In this document: one piece after another, positions 50,966-63,090 of the stretch
Position numbering within the stretch: position 1 is the first letter of the stretch
Layout: the number at the start of each line of letters is the position of its first letter
Origin: Telmatactis stephensoni
Taxonomy: Eukaryota > Cnidaria > Anthozoa > Actiniaria > Isophelliidae
Assembly (NCBI GenBank): GCA_029948255.1
Contig: JALIZF010001829.1
Coordinates: forward strand, 372,001-436,000
DNA: 64,000 bases
Direction: 5' to 3'
Notes under the pieces: generated by a model
Database searches by the model: none
What the model was told of the DNA's origin: nothing
What the model saw: only the letters and a program-made list of their open reading frames with translations
Made by a program: the position numbers and the translations under genes

Positions 50966-53900
50966 ATGGCTACAGGCGGAAAATGGTCCGAAGTATCAAC
51001 GGCAACTACGAACTTTGCCCGTATTTGCAAATTGCTCATGGACGGTGGTACCAAGGTGCTGCGAGAAGTTTTCGATTCCATTTATCCGCCTGGCTCTCTC
51101 CGACGCACGCTTCTTGATCCAAAAAATCATAATATTCTTAAGAAACTCAAATCAAAGGGAATATTGTTCGAGGAGCAGTGGGACAAGCTGTACCCTCCCA
51201 GTAGTCATGCAGTGGACTCCAAAAGCTTTGATATCACTTTATTGTACTTACTTTTGCGGTCCATCTGCAACTTGCCAACACCAGCTGCGGGCTGGAACAA
51301 CTTACCAGCACCCACAAGCATAAACACAGAAGACGACATCGTCAGACTCAAGTTATTTCGCAATAAAATTGCACACATTGAAAGGCCAGCTCTTTCAGAC
51401 GATGATTTTGATCAATACTGGAATGATATATCTAGTGTGTTGGTGAGGCTGGGAGGAGCGCGTTATCAACAAGAAATTGATGATCTCAAAGTTGTTTCGA
51501 TGCAACCAGAAGATGAAAAATTCTACATCCAATGTTTAAAAGAGGCATTGCAAGCAACAGAAGAGAGAATACTGCAGAGATACGACCAACAGGAAGAGAA
51601 AATGAATGAAGCACTTTGGAAACTCGATGAGCTAGGAAAAGTACTAAATTTGATCATGAAGTTAAGCGAGGATTCCGCTCCTGATACTAGAGTTGAACTA
51701 GGTAACTATAATCCAGTGCATATCTCCAATTGAAAACAAAGTAAAGCTAAGTAAATAGACCGTTTTCTCACTAAGGTTCCGCACACAGCTCAAAATCGGT
51801 CTGAGTCACCATAAATCCAGACAAAAAAAACACCATTTAAATTGCTCTGATTACAAAAGCTTTTTAAAAATTTAAACTGAAAATGCGTCGAAAAAAATTT
51901 TCTTGGCTCCTCAACGGCTCCTCAAGCAAGTTGCGATTGCATCCTTAAGAAAACGATCTATTGCACAGTATAATATGACACAAAACAGTGAAAGAATGCA
52001 TAAGGGAGTAAATGGATGGATGGATGGATAAATGAATGAAAAGGTATTTCCAAAGGCTTAAGGTGACTCATTAGAAATTCCAGAAGAATTCGGCTTCAAC
52101 AAGCTTTCCCTCATAACGTTTTGTATCGCATGCAATTTCAAAGGAATTTAAGGATGTTATACTCTAATTATGCAGCTATAAAGCGATTTTAATTTATAGC
52201 AATATATTTGGAGTACACTGATTTACGGCAAAACTAGACCCTACTATTTCATAACTGCAAACTCTAAATCAAAAATTGACGAAACTCAGGAAATCAAGCC
52301 ATCTTAACTGAAACTGAGCGATTTTTACAAAATTAATTGGTGGGAGTATAGAAATGCGAGAAGAATTACCTGCCAAAAGTGTGTCCTGTGACCTGGTCTT
52401 TATGAAGAAACATCGCGCGCAAAATAAGCACTCTGAAAATAGCTACAACGAATCTAATACACCATCAAAATACCAATTTGATGTGTACTGAATAAAAAAA
52501 TGATCATGCACTTGTAGGACCTTGTAGGACAAGTTCTTGAAGAGTATTAGCAGAAGTCGGGATCAGCTTACAAACCACAAAAATGTAGAACAATGTTTGA
52601 AGTGTTTTATGCTCAAATTTAAAAACATTTTGCGGCGAAAACACAGTTCACCATGGAAAAAATAAATTCAGGTTTCATAAAATGACTGCGCTAAGTTTTG
52701 TTCCAGAACACAACATAGACGGCGAACTCTTGAGTCCAGCTTTCCAGCGATTTTGGTTTGAATGCAAATAAGGCGCACTAAAAGAATTTAAATTCTTATT
52801 AGGGGTGAACGCAACTGTGATTTTTGTATCACATCATCATCCATGTTGTTTTATTTTGCTCTTTTTCTCTCAAAGTCGATTCAGTGATGCGTTCAAAAAC
52901 ACGACCACTCTACCTCCCAAGACTGGCTTGTTTTATTCCCTGATGAAGGTGTTAATTCTTCAAAGAGCACTCTTTGGCATTCAAAACAAAAGTGCTTGAA
53001 AAAACATTTCAAGAGTATGCGTTGGATTAATAAAATTCAAACGCTGTCATAGAAAAAATAAACTTTAAAAAATTAAAAAATAACAAATAGGAATAATTTA
53101 TTTAATCAGAAGATTTAATTTCACACAATTCGAATTCAAAGCAAATACTGAAAAACTCTTGTACATTGGATTTAGGTTTATCATACATTTTCAGTGAAAC
53201 TGAGAAAGATGTATAGGTCGGCTTCACAATAGACTATCAATAGCCGCAGTGTTTAGAATATCCTTGGCAGTTTTCAGAAGAAATAAAAGCACGAGGTTCA
53301 CTGCAGCAACGAAGTGGTGTTCGATTGGCAGCGCGCTGAAGAAATAGAAAGAAGACTAATGCCCAACAATAACTGTAAATATAAACTGTAATATCTACAT
53401 TTGTATTTGCTTTGAATTTTAACTAAGTCCTATTTGTTTTTGTTTTTTTAATTTGTAGTTTTTAAAGTTTATTTTCTGTTGTGTAGGGAAAAGAGCACTA
53501 AGCACAGTCGTGTTGTGAAACCTTGAATTTATTGTTTCCATGGAGAACTGTCTTTTCGCCGCAAAATGTTTTTAAATTGGAGCATAAAGCACTTCAAAGA
53601 TTGTTGTACATTTTTGTGGTTTGTAAGCTGCTGATCCCGATTTCTGCTAATACTCTTCAAGGACTTGTCCTACAAGTGATCTTTTATTCAATTCAACACA
53701 CATCAAATTAGCATTTTGATGCTTAAGGGATTTTTTTGCAGGCAATTCTCCTTGAATTTCTACTCCGTCAAATTTTATAAAAATCGCTCAGCTTTAAGAT
53801 TGGTTGGTCGTGGCCTGATTTCCTGAGTTTCGTCAATTTCTGTTAACAAAATTTTGATTTGAAATAGTGGGGTCTAGGTTTGTTAATATTACCCCAAAAA

Positions 53901-56017
53901 CCACTGCAATTAGAAAATTCGCTTGAACCCAATTTATAGCTGGATAATTGGAGTATAATGTCCACAAAATTCTAATTCTCCATGGAAATTGAACAGTTCT
54001 CTCTCTCTTGTTTTCAGATGCTGATCTGTTTTCAGAAAACCTTAAAAGCGCAGTGAAGAAGAAAACTCAAAATCATCAAGAATTTTTCGTCTCACCTATC
54101 ATCGACAATTTGAGACTCGAAGACATTTTCACAAACTTGATAATGTACCATCGCTCAAGAGAAACAACAATGTCCAGTTCATCACGCTTACTTGCTGGTG
54201 AGACAACTACAGAAATCCAAAAAACCGCTGATATTTTCCTTGATAAAGCAAAGAAAGAAAATGTGAAGTCAATATCAATAGTGGGGAACCCTGGTGTTGG
54301 GAAATCGCTGTTTTGCAGGAAACTTGTACAAGACTGGTCTACAGACCGTATATTTGACCCAGATAAAAGTGCTGACAATCCCGACTTCAAGTTGGCATTT
54401 TTACTAACATTTAGACAGTTAAACAACCTTGCGTCAGAAAACCTTAATCTTAAAGAATTGTTAAATCTTTGCTCTATGCTAGATGAGAATACGATGATAA
54501 ACGACTCCATTATGGAGTACATTATTCATCATCCAGAGCAGTTGTTAATACTGTTGGATGGCTTTGATGAATATCAAGACCGTCACAAGTTAATTAGTGA
54601 TTTTGAAAGCTCATTTCCCAATAATTCCAGATCTAAAATGCCTGTAACTGCACTTATCAGCAAAATGGTCAAAAAGAAAATATTACCCAACGCTGTTGTC
54701 ATGGTAACCTCAAGGCCAATTGAAGCTGATGAGATGACAAAAAATGTCCATTTTGATAGATCTGTAAGTATCACTGGGTTTTCAGAACAGCAAGTTATAG
54801 AATATGTAGAAAGATATTTTAAATCTAATCAAGAAATGCAGGCCAAGGCAATAAGTACTATCAAGGGAAACAGTGACTATCTCACTTTTGGTCAAGTTCC
54901 CTTGATGTGCTTGCTCACGTGTGTGTACATTGAGCACAACATTAGAATTTCTAGAATATGTTTTCCTACAACATTAACAGCATTTTATACTGAAGTAGTT
55001 CAGTGTATTGAGGAAAACTATAATAGAGCTATAAAAAATTCTAAGTTAGATAAGAAAACCGCCTCGTCAGTTGTTAAGAAAATAAAGGACCAAATGTCAA
55101 AGTTGGCCGCCAAGTCACTTGAGATAGGAAAATACAGCTTTACCGAAGAGGACTTAAAAAAACTCAAACTCTCTCAATCAAAATTATCTTACCTTAAGTC
55201 CAGCAATTTACTATTTGTTGAAGCTGCTGTCAAAACGTCTGCTTTATCCCCAAAAGTTTTACACGAATACAGCTTCTGTCATACCAGCTTCCAAGAGTAC
55301 TTTGCTGCTCTTTATTTCGTAAAGAAGAAGAAAATGCCACCAAAAAGTAATCTTAGCTATTTAACATTACAGTTTATGGCTGGAGTAATGAACCCAGAAC
55401 ACCATAAACAACTTATGAAAAAGCTACTTAAACATATTAGAAAAACAGAGGAGGATAAAGTTGTAAAACAAGGAGTATCGCTAACTTGTTTGTACGAGCA
55501 TGGCGGTGGAGACTTAGTAAAGAGAAAATTACAGGAAAACAAAGACTATAGATACTGGAATAGTTGGGGAGGGATTGTGTTATCTTATATAGACTATAAA
55601 GTAGTATTGATGTTAGTTGATATACTTAATAAATTAAGTGAACAACAATCACTGCCTTCATCTTCACCTGTTCCTTACTTGTTGTACATTAGTGATTCAC
55701 CTTTAACACTTTCAGTATGTAATTCACTATTTGTATCTTTAACAAACACATGTACCACCATAACTGTACTGTCACTGTCTATGTGTAATGTAGATGATAA
55801 ATGTGTAGAGTGTATGTGTACATATTTACCTTACACTAAACTAACCTTTCTAGACCTGACTGCTAATAAAATAACTGATAATGGTGTGCAGCACTTGGCT
55901 AATTGTAATCATAAGCTAGAGGAGCTAGGGCTGAATGGTAATAAAATAACTGATGAAGAACATGTACGTGAATTGTTTAAAGTTAAACATCCTCATCTTA
56001 AGTTGTACGGCATATAA
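50966..56017 (+). CDS. HEPN-NACHT-LRR NLR-like immune receptor, two exons
   Basis: Predicted cytosolic STAND-type receptor of 911 residues from exons 50966-51701 and 54018-56017, split by a phase-1 intron. Residues 14-175 form a DZIP3-type HEPN domain (NFARICKLLMDGGTKVLREV; WDKLYP; FDITLLYLLLRSICNL). It keeps the R-x4-H RNase motif, R132 to H137 in FRNKIAH. A helical, probably coiled-coil linker spans 180-232. The NACHT ATPase has Walker A GNPGVGKS (335-342), Walker B ILLDGFDEY (about 423-431) and sensor VMVTSRP (473-479). Its winged-helix end carries SFCHTSFQEYFAAL (664-677). About three ribonuclease-inhibitor-type LRRs close the protein (LTFLDLTANKITDNGVQHL; LEELGLNGNKI). The ATG at 50966 was chosen as the first in frame; GTG at 50963 is not a eukaryotic start. 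A TTTTTTAG just upstream may end a 5' UTR intron. The ligand is unknown. Confidence 0.92.
52145..53965. repeat. Long inverted repeat inside the HEPN-NACHT intron
   Basis: The left arm (about 52145-52690) and right arm (about 53520-53965) match inverted. Examples are GACGAAACTCAGGAAATCA / TGATTTCCTGAGTTTCGTC, TTGCGGCGAAAA / TTTTCGCCGCAA, and TCTTGAAGAGTATTAGCAGA / TCTGCTAATACTCTTCAAG. About 0.8 kb of spacer lies between, without a transposase. The arms are diverged with indels, so this is an older element. Confidence 0.85.
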
Positions 56018-56205
56018 GCTTAAATAAACTAAATCACTTGTAAATAACCACTTTTCATCTTTATTCTCCAATCATTTCATATTTACAAATGTTGTTCACA
56101 GAATATCAATACTGTTTTATAAATAGAAATTTCTATAATGTATTTGACAGAGTTTGAAGATATTTAGTTGCTAAGAAATGTCAAAATATTTCATGTTTTG
56201 TACAT

Positions 56206-56211
56206 AATAAA
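56206..56211 (+). promoter_or_regulatory. Candidate polyadenylation signal of the HEPN-NACHT gene
   Basis: AATAAA lies 189 bases after the stop codon. Another AATAAA at 56023-56028 is only six bases past the stop and less likely to be used. Confidence 0.45.
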
Positions 56212-56466
56212 ATTCATGTTTTACTCACAAATTGTTTTCAATTGTTTGAATGAAAATCACTTTTTTTTGCTTAAATTCAAAGATTGAAGGAAATTATCAA
56301 AGCAAGTTGAACTATTGATCATTTATCTCAACTTTTCCATTCAGGAAATAATGATTGGGTTTTGTTTTCTGTTGTTTTGAGTCAGTAAAATGTGAAGAAA
56401 AACAAGTTTTGTGGTTTGGTTGCCGCGCTCGGTCATATGAAATGCGCGCTCGAGAAAAGTGCGGAA

Positions 56467-56742
56467 AAATCTTTCTTTTACTGACTTCAAACTATCCTAT
56501 CTTTATTTAAAAACATAAAATGCTTTTAGTCAGGTATAAAAGACATCAAAGTTAGCCATTTTTCCAAAGTCTTGGTACAAAATACCAAAAGTTAACGAAA
56601 GTTACTCAGCTGAGAGTCAGTGTTTTGTACCCAGAATTGGGAGAAATGGCTAATTTTGATCTTTTTTACCTGACTAAAAGCACTTAATGTTTTAAAATTA
56701 AGATAGGATAGTTTGAAGTCAGTAAAAGAAAGATTTTTTTAC
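56467..56742. mobile_element. Foldback MITE
   Basis: AATCTTTCTTTTACTGACTT is mirrored by AAGTCAGTAAAAGAAAGATT. The stem goes on through CAAACTATCCTATCTT and GCTTTTAGTCAGGTA. The arms are about 110 bp. Confidence 0.9.
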
Positions 56743-57428
56743 AAAAATTTGAAGAGAGGGGCTGTCGTACAAATAGTCACCGCAAATTTTATCCGTTCAT
56801 AAAATCACTGGTTGAAATATAAACTAGAAAAGACTGAAGGAAAAATTCTACTGTTCGTAAAGTTATTCATACTATAAATCTATGAAGTTTTAGTCTTGTT
56901 AGATCAGCAATAATGTAGCTAACCTTGACGTTGATCGCTGTGTCAGCCTCCACTCTGAAAGAAACAACGAAAAACCCCCATTTATAACTAGTTTTTAGGA
57001 AAAAAACACTGAAAAAACTACAAAGATTGACTTACTATGAAGTGGAGAAGTTGGTTGTAATATCTCTGTGTACTTGAGAGCATAAATTGATGTCAAAACT
57101 CTCCATAAAACCAACAAATAAACGAAGCCAACTTTGAACGACTTGCAAGTAAAAGAACTGAAAAAGATCTTGACAAGACACGTGAAAAGGCGGGAAAATA
57201 CTCAACTCTGATTGGTCCATAGAAAGGGACTTGGGATGCATGGGTGGGGAGGGTAAGAAAAAGAGGGGGCGGGGGCGGTAAAAAATATTCAAAAAAATTT
57301 AGAAAAAAACTGAAAGACAGTGCTATTAATATTAAAAATTAAAATAGCTATTTCAAGCTGAATATAAAGCAAATGAGCAAATGAAGGCCTAAATAAACCT
57401 CATTTTCGATCCAAATTTTCGTTTTGGA
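56743..57428. other. Intergenic, nothing recognised
   Basis: No gene or clear repeat was seen. The minus-strand open frame at 57035-57292 has no recognisable domain. Confidence 0.4.
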
Positions 57429-58174
57429 TTAAGGTAATTCCGTAGAAATAAAACTAGAAATGGAATTCTCATAAACCTTCATACAGTAATAATTTTTGAG
57501 TTGTTTGTCCCAAAAATGAAATAAAAAATAGGGATCACCGTAGCCGTTTTTGCGCTAGATTGCTTTAAAGTACACCATCTTTTGTGTCTTGAGGGCTCAA
57601 GATTCGAAGATCAAAATCGCGTCAAAAATAATTAATTTCTTAAATCTGAGCAGTGCTAGCTGACTAATATGAGCTCATTTTCTCTCTTTGGGCAATAGCC
57701 TGGTATTATGATACAATAAATTGTTGTAAAAATGCGTTTGCTACAAGAAAGAAGGTAAAATTGGTTGATAGTACGTGCCCTTGAAGCAGCGTGAAAGAAC
57801 CTTCCGACCGCACGTTTTGTAAAATATCTAAAAAACTGGAAATGGAATCTTGACTATAATTATATATATGATAGAGAACCTTATTACCATTGATTTGCAA
57901 AAATAAAAAGAATAGGTGCCCGTGCTCGTTTCCGCGCTACGACGCGCTAAAGTGTGAAACAAGACGTCGTAAACAGCCTGTGACCGAAGAGGACTAAGGC
58001 GAGTAACCACTATAGCGCCTCTTAGAGCGTGTCTACTGCTCAAAACTTCATAAGACTAAAGTTTGCATCATTTTAAGTCAAATATATTTATTTTACAATC
58101 AAACAAATCAAAATAGGCTGAACTATGCTATGCGCAGTAGAGATGCGCACTGCAAAACTACGGAATTACCTTAA
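57429..58174. mobile_element. TTAA-flanked TIR element
   Basis: TTAAGGTAATTCCGTAG at 57429 is mirrored exactly by CTACGGAATTACCTTAA ending at 58174. With TTAA as target duplication the terminal inverted repeats are 13 bp. There is no transposase frame in the 0.74 kb between. It is likely a non-autonomous piggyBac-type element, like 41625-43356 in target site but with different ends. Confidence 0.75.
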
Positions 58175-59683
58175 CAACTTTCATCGGCCAAAACTACTTA
58201 CAAACAACTTAAACTTTTGACAACTATTCTTCAACTCAGGAGTTTTTGTCATTCACTGCTTGAACTTGAAAAAAATCCCCTCTTAATTAGCTTATCTTAC
58301 TACAGTTCTGGCGGAGCACAGCAGCTAAGATAGCACCCCACCCACCCCATCCCCTGTCGCCGCCTTTTATACACGAAGTCGAGGCTGGTAATCTGATCAT
58401 ACGCAATGTTTGTATAGGTCAGCGGTAACACACATTAGAAGTGAGTCTTCGGTGTCCTTTACACGTGCAAAGGTGAGAATCGCTGAAGGAAGGGTTTTGC
58501 ACGAAAACACTGGATCTTTAGACAATTTTCGTTGAAGTTCTTGTCTTTGGTACCTTGAATCTCTATCAGTATCGCTGGTTTGGTAATTTGTCAAGAGAAA
58601 TGTCTTGGATACCCGCTGCTCATCGTTCTTCGCCAAATGACAGGCAAGTCATTCGAGTCTCGTCTGGTATTTGGGGATTTGACTTAGTATAAAATAACTT
58701 TAAGGGATTGAAATATATACTATAATTACCTACTGTTGTTATATTGTATTCTGTATCGAAACGGGTGGCTTATATAAATTTGTTGACGTGTTTTAAAAGT
58801 TATTCCTCGATATCAACATTGCCACAAGCAGGGCAACTACACGTGGGCTGTAAGCCTTTGACACCTCGCTATCTTGAACTCTATTGAGGAGCGGGAAGTC
58901 AGGACATCGGGGACTAGCAGCAAATATAACCGATAATATTTGATATTGATATAATATTATTCAAGGGAAATGAATTGTGTTGAAATCCAGCGAGGAGTTT
59001 TGTTAGATAATGGTGCTTGACATAATGTTGAAAGCCATGTGAGTTGAACGCAGTACCTCGAACTCAGCTAATTGTAGATCATCATAGCTTTGTAATTACT
59101 AACTGAATAAATGGTTGATCCAAAGGAAAGATGTGTTGGGAAAATGTGAATTTATGACAAGCTAGCGTTCAAGATGTAAATTTTACAGGCACAGGCTGAG
59201 CGGTATTCTAATGGCCTGATTATATGAACCAGCTGGTTGGCCAAGCGGGCTGACTTCTTTTGTTTTGTGACCCCAAGGCCTAGGGAAAAGATGATTCAAG
59301 ATACAATTAAAGGGTTGAAATGCTATAAGGATTGCCTAACGAATAATTCTCTGAGCCATTTTGTTTTGTGTAAAGCATCAGTGGGTTTACCAGGCAAACC
59401 ATAGGGAGTATAATGCAACAAAATTAATAATGTTGAAAACTTTTGTTATAGTAGTTCTTTTCATGGAAGTGATGGTGGATCACAATCTGGTCAGGGCAGG
59501 AAGGAACAGTATAAAGTGTATGTTCAAAACATTCCAATGGACATGGAAAAGGTAGGTTGTCGAGAAAGAGCATGACAAAAATAATTCCCTGGAGTATTTA
59601 AATAAGATGCTGTCTTGGTGCACCAAAATGCAATACTGAATCTGTGTTTTACTGTGATTATATATCTGTTACTAGTATGAATG
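58175..59683. other. Intergenic, nothing recognised
   Basis: No conserved domain was seen in any frame. A minus-strand frame at 58397-58636 (79 residues) has no family I recognise. The rest is AT-rich. Confidence 0.35.
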
Positions 59684-59876
59684 TGTAGTTCCAGAAAATA
59701 TCCATACCACCACCACAGAGGGAATTTGTGATCAATTGGCCCACTATCCTCTGGAACTTCCATTTTTCTTCCATACAAACTCTGTAATTTTGTTCTTTCT
59801 CTGACCCCCCTCCCCTCCAGAATTTCAAAATCCCTCCCTGGTGGGGATATGGATATTTTCTAGAACTAGGCAATTA
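59684..59876. mobile_element. 'GTAGTTCCAG' family MITE, reverse orientation
   Basis: It begins GTAGTTCCAGAAAATATCCA and ends TGGATATTTTCTAGAACTA. The interior is the reverse complement of 25378-25556 (TTTTCTTCCATACAAACTCT). It lies just downstream of the BEL/Pao remnant, and some copies of the family lie in DPYD introns. Confidence 0.85.
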
Positions 59877-60079
59877 AGCCATGAAGATAATGATTGAAAT
59901 ATGATAAGGATACTATACAGTACATGTACATCTTTTGACAGTGTGTGGTCTTGCATAAGAGGTCAGGGCTTATCTTCATGGTTGGGATTAATCTCCTATC
60001 CTTGTTTGGTCTAAGTAAATACTCACATGTTGATTTCCTATCATGTACAAAGATAGTGACAAACTGAATGCATTTTTAG

Positions 60080-60441
60080 CATTTGCATCCCTTCTGACTT
60101 CAGGGTTGTCATTGGGAACACTATCAACAGGTGTAACAGGCCAGGGATCCTCACTCTGCCAAAGGAATTCAGGTCCTCTCCACCATCGATGTTGCTGGGA
60201 GAGCTTCTGGGGTTTCAGACCCCTTGATGCATCATCTGCAGGATTATGGACAGTGTCTCCATTGATCGGGCTTGGTAACTTCTCTAATTTGCGCAATGCA
60301 ATTGGCAACATAGACGTGAAACCGCTCGGTGTTATTCCTGATATATTGAAGAACGGTTTGTGAATCAGTCCAGAACACTGCTCTGTTGATGTTAAGTGTA
60401 AGTTCATCCATTAGCATCTTGTAAATACACACAGATAACAT
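60080..60441 (-). pseudogene. BEL/Pao RNase H fragment
   Basis: FWTDSQTVLQYIRN and FHVYVANCIAQIRE with QWRHCP, then in another frame NPADDASRGL, are signature words of the Pao RNase H domain. The catalytic DSQ aspartate is visible. The upstream reverse transcriptase is missing. Confidence 0.85.
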
Positions 60442-60527
60442 TACCAGACGATTAACAGATGAGGTAACATTGTTCTTACTACTAGGTGTGTTTTGTTGAC
60501 CTTGACCATTTGTTTCTACTTGTGTGG

Positions 60528-61377
60528 CTAGTGTTGTAACCTTGGATCCTCCTGGTGATGTTGCATGGGTTGAAAGCCCCTGACTAAGGTTTTGGATAAC
60601 TCGTGTGCCTCTCCGATCATTTGCTGCGTCAGCTTGTCTTTCAATAAACTGTGCAAGTTCATGAACTGAAGGTGAAGTGGCATAGGTAATTTACTAGACA
60701 TCTTTGCAAGGTTGGTCATATTCATTTCAGAGAGTGCATTCATTGACTTCAGAGTCTGATACAATGATCTTGATTTGTCTGCAAATTCTTGCAGTGCATG
60801 AGTGTCATTGCTTGAAATGTTCGGGCCATCTACCAAGGCATCAACACATGACTTTGCTACAATATGGGGCTGGCCAAAGCTCTGTTCCAGGACCTTGAGT
60901 GCTATCTGTAAACCCCCTGGGACTCCTTCGTAACCATGCAGCTACTGCTCGCTTTGCTTCACCTTCAAGGAACTGCAATAACCAAGACATCTTCTGTAAC
61001 TCAGAGATATTCTGGGACTCCACCATTTCATGGAACCGTGCTTTGAAGCGGTAATAAGCATGTAGTTCACCAGAAAACTTTACAACATTTATTGGTGGTA
61101 AGTTAGAACGAGTAAGGATTGAGTCCATTCCTAATATAAGTTTCTCCATCATTGATGCTGTGGCATTAAATTGTGTAAAGGGATGTGCTGTATTCCGCCA
61201 GTAGGGTTCAGTAGATATATCCATGCCCATTCTGGGTTGAGCTGGAGTTGATGTATACAAAGCTGATGACATTGATGATGATATCACAGGTACATTTGAC
61301 ATCATAGGTGGTGATGATTGATGAATTTGAGGTGCAAAATATGATGCCGCATTGGCATTAATTGTATTTGTTTTCAT
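60528..61377 (-). pseudogene. BEL/Pao gag, DUF1759-like region
   Basis: LPPINVVKFSGELHAYYRFK and LLQFLEGEAKRAV are typical of the DUF1759 gag core of Pao elements. A frameshift near 60940 separates this from VLEQSFGQPHIVAK and the following SLYQTL...LPMPLHLQF stretch; another lies near 60590. Confidence 0.75.
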
Positions 61378-61491
61378 ATTATGTCATTAGTTTTTATATT
61401 TTACTCTTTTATATATTTTTAGTACATAGTATATTTAGGATATATATATAGGATATATTTTAATGTTAGGAGGGCCACAAGTTTATCAGTG

Positions 61492-62110
61492 TCAACTGTT
61501 TGGTGTTACCCTCAGAAAATAAAGTTGGTTATTATTATTATTATTATTAACATTGGATGTAAAACCATGTTGGTTAAGATGACAAAATTCACTTGAAGAA
61601 TATTTTGATGTAGCAGCATTTACAACATAAGTAACATTGTGATGGTTAGAATATCGTAAACCACGCAAAGAAGACTGTGTTGTAGCACTGACACAAGATG
61701 CAACACTATGCTGGTTTAGCATTTCACTTGAAGATGGTTTTGATGCAGCAGTAATAGCTCCACGTTGATTTAAACACGCTTCATTCACAGAATATGGAGT
61801 TGTAGCAGCAACATCAGACATAACTCCCTTTTGATTCAAATGACATGTATCACTTGCAGAATGTTGAGTTGTAACAACAATATTATGAGACATAATTTCC
61901 TGTTGATTTAGATGATGTGTATCACTTGCAGAGTGTTGAGCTGTAACAACAATTTTATCATCAGACATAATTTCTTGCTTATTATGATGAGACGAGGCAA
62001 CATCACTCACACTGCCCCTTTCTGAAGAATATACATGTAACTCGTTATCTAAGCCATGTATTTGAATCTGGTCGCTGTCCTTGTAAAATTCATCTCTTGT
62101 TCTAGCTAGT
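61492..62110 (-). pseudogene. BEL/Pao gag, repeat-rich middle part
   Basis: The frame continues the gag after the shift and contains five or more imperfect units of about 25-30 residues carrying H/C-LNQ plus SASD/SSSE words (for example TQHSASDTCHLNQ). It ends in a run of asparagines from an (AAT)n microsatellite. An AT-rich insertion (about 61380-61500) separates it from the next piece. Confidence 0.5.
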
Positions 62111-62552
62111 TCAGCAGCATCTTCTGCTTTTGCTCATTTTCCAATTTCAATAATTGTTCCTTTGATTTCCACTCCTTGCTTCTTTTAAGTTGTTTGAGTT
62201 TCTTCTCAGCGATGATTTTGCTTAATTTCGCTTCATCCTTCAACGAGCTGGATCTTCTAGAATCACTAGAGTGGGCTTTCGAGCAACTCGAAATTGAACT
62301 ACGGGCAGCCCATGCATTATCTTTAACAACAAGTTGGTATTTTGGTACGTTTTTCATTGAATTGAATTTTCTAGAATCACTAGAGTGGGCTCTCGAGCAA
62401 CTCGAAAGCAAACTATGGGCATCCCGTATGTTATCTTCATAGTCAGCAAACTGATTGACTTCGCTTGAACTTTCAAGTGAATAGTCCTCCACAGCAGCAA
62501 GGAAATTGTTTATCAAACTCTGACATATAAAGTTCATAATTCTTCGTAGCAA
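62106..62552 (-). pseudogene. BEL/Pao gag, N-terminal part
   Basis: A Ser-rich stretch (RAHSSDSRKF; KAHSSDSRRS, two similar repeats of about 45 residues) is followed by a charged coiled coil (KLKQLKRSKEWKSKEQLLKL). This is the usual layout of Pao gag N-termini. The frame stops at 62106, while gag-like sequence (AEDAAELARTRDEFYKD) goes on in another frame, so a frameshift lies near 62125. The start is uncertain. Confidence 0.6.
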
Positions 62553-62560
62553 TCACATGG

Positions 62561-63090
62561 TGATTATTTTCCACTGTAGTTGTTCGTCTTCATCAGTTAA
62601 AAGTCACTGAGTTGTTGATAAACGCTTGAATATCGGCACCATTGTGCCATCAATCATTGTTGATTGTAGCGAACTTTGCTAATGTACGCTAATACTCGTC
62701 GAGAAAATCGATATATCTTGGTTGATTGTCCCAGATATCCAGCTTTGCTTCTTTTAAGCGCCAATATCTTCTCAGAAATCGCTAGGTCGTTGAAATTCCC
62801 TTTCCCGCCATCACGAAACATGCCAAAGCAACTTTGACCACGATATTTACACTAAAAACTTTAAATTAAATCCATGCAGTTACTCCTTACACGAGTTTTT
62901 TAGGAACTGTAGAGTCTTCTATTCTAATTAAGTGACCATTTTTCGTGATAAACATCTGAAAACTTCACTTTAATTGGCATCTTCACTTCTGTATATAAAG
63001 CTCTAAAAAACTCGTGGCAACTCTCCTCACTGCGCATGCATGCATAAATTAGCATATAAAGTCACATTGAATAAATTATAAGACACGACA
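62561..63090. other. Interval between BEL/Pao remnant and DPYD segment copy
   Basis: No gene was recognised. It may hold the 5' untranslated part or LTR of the retroelement, but no TG...CA pair could be matched. Confidence 0.35.

Larger units (their letters stand above)
59980..62560 (-). mobile_element. Decayed BEL/Pao LTR-retrotransposon
   Basis: On the minus strand, gag pieces (62552 down to about 60530) are followed directly by the end of an RNase H domain (about 60441-60080). The protease, most of the reverse transcriptase and the integrase are absent, so there is a large internal deletion. Several frameshifts break the frame (near 62125, 60940, 60590 and 60250). No LTR pair was identified. 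The element is dead. Confidence 0.8.

Noticed and set aside
51015..51323. 102-residue plus-strand frame
   Set aside because: Shifted-frame shadow of the HEPN-coding exon.
54076..54522. 148-residue minus-strand frame
   Set aside because: Shadow of the NACHT-coding exon on the opposite strand.
57035..58636. Minus-strand frames of 64-85 residues
   Set aside because: No domain or splice-consistent neighbours were found; treated as chance frames.
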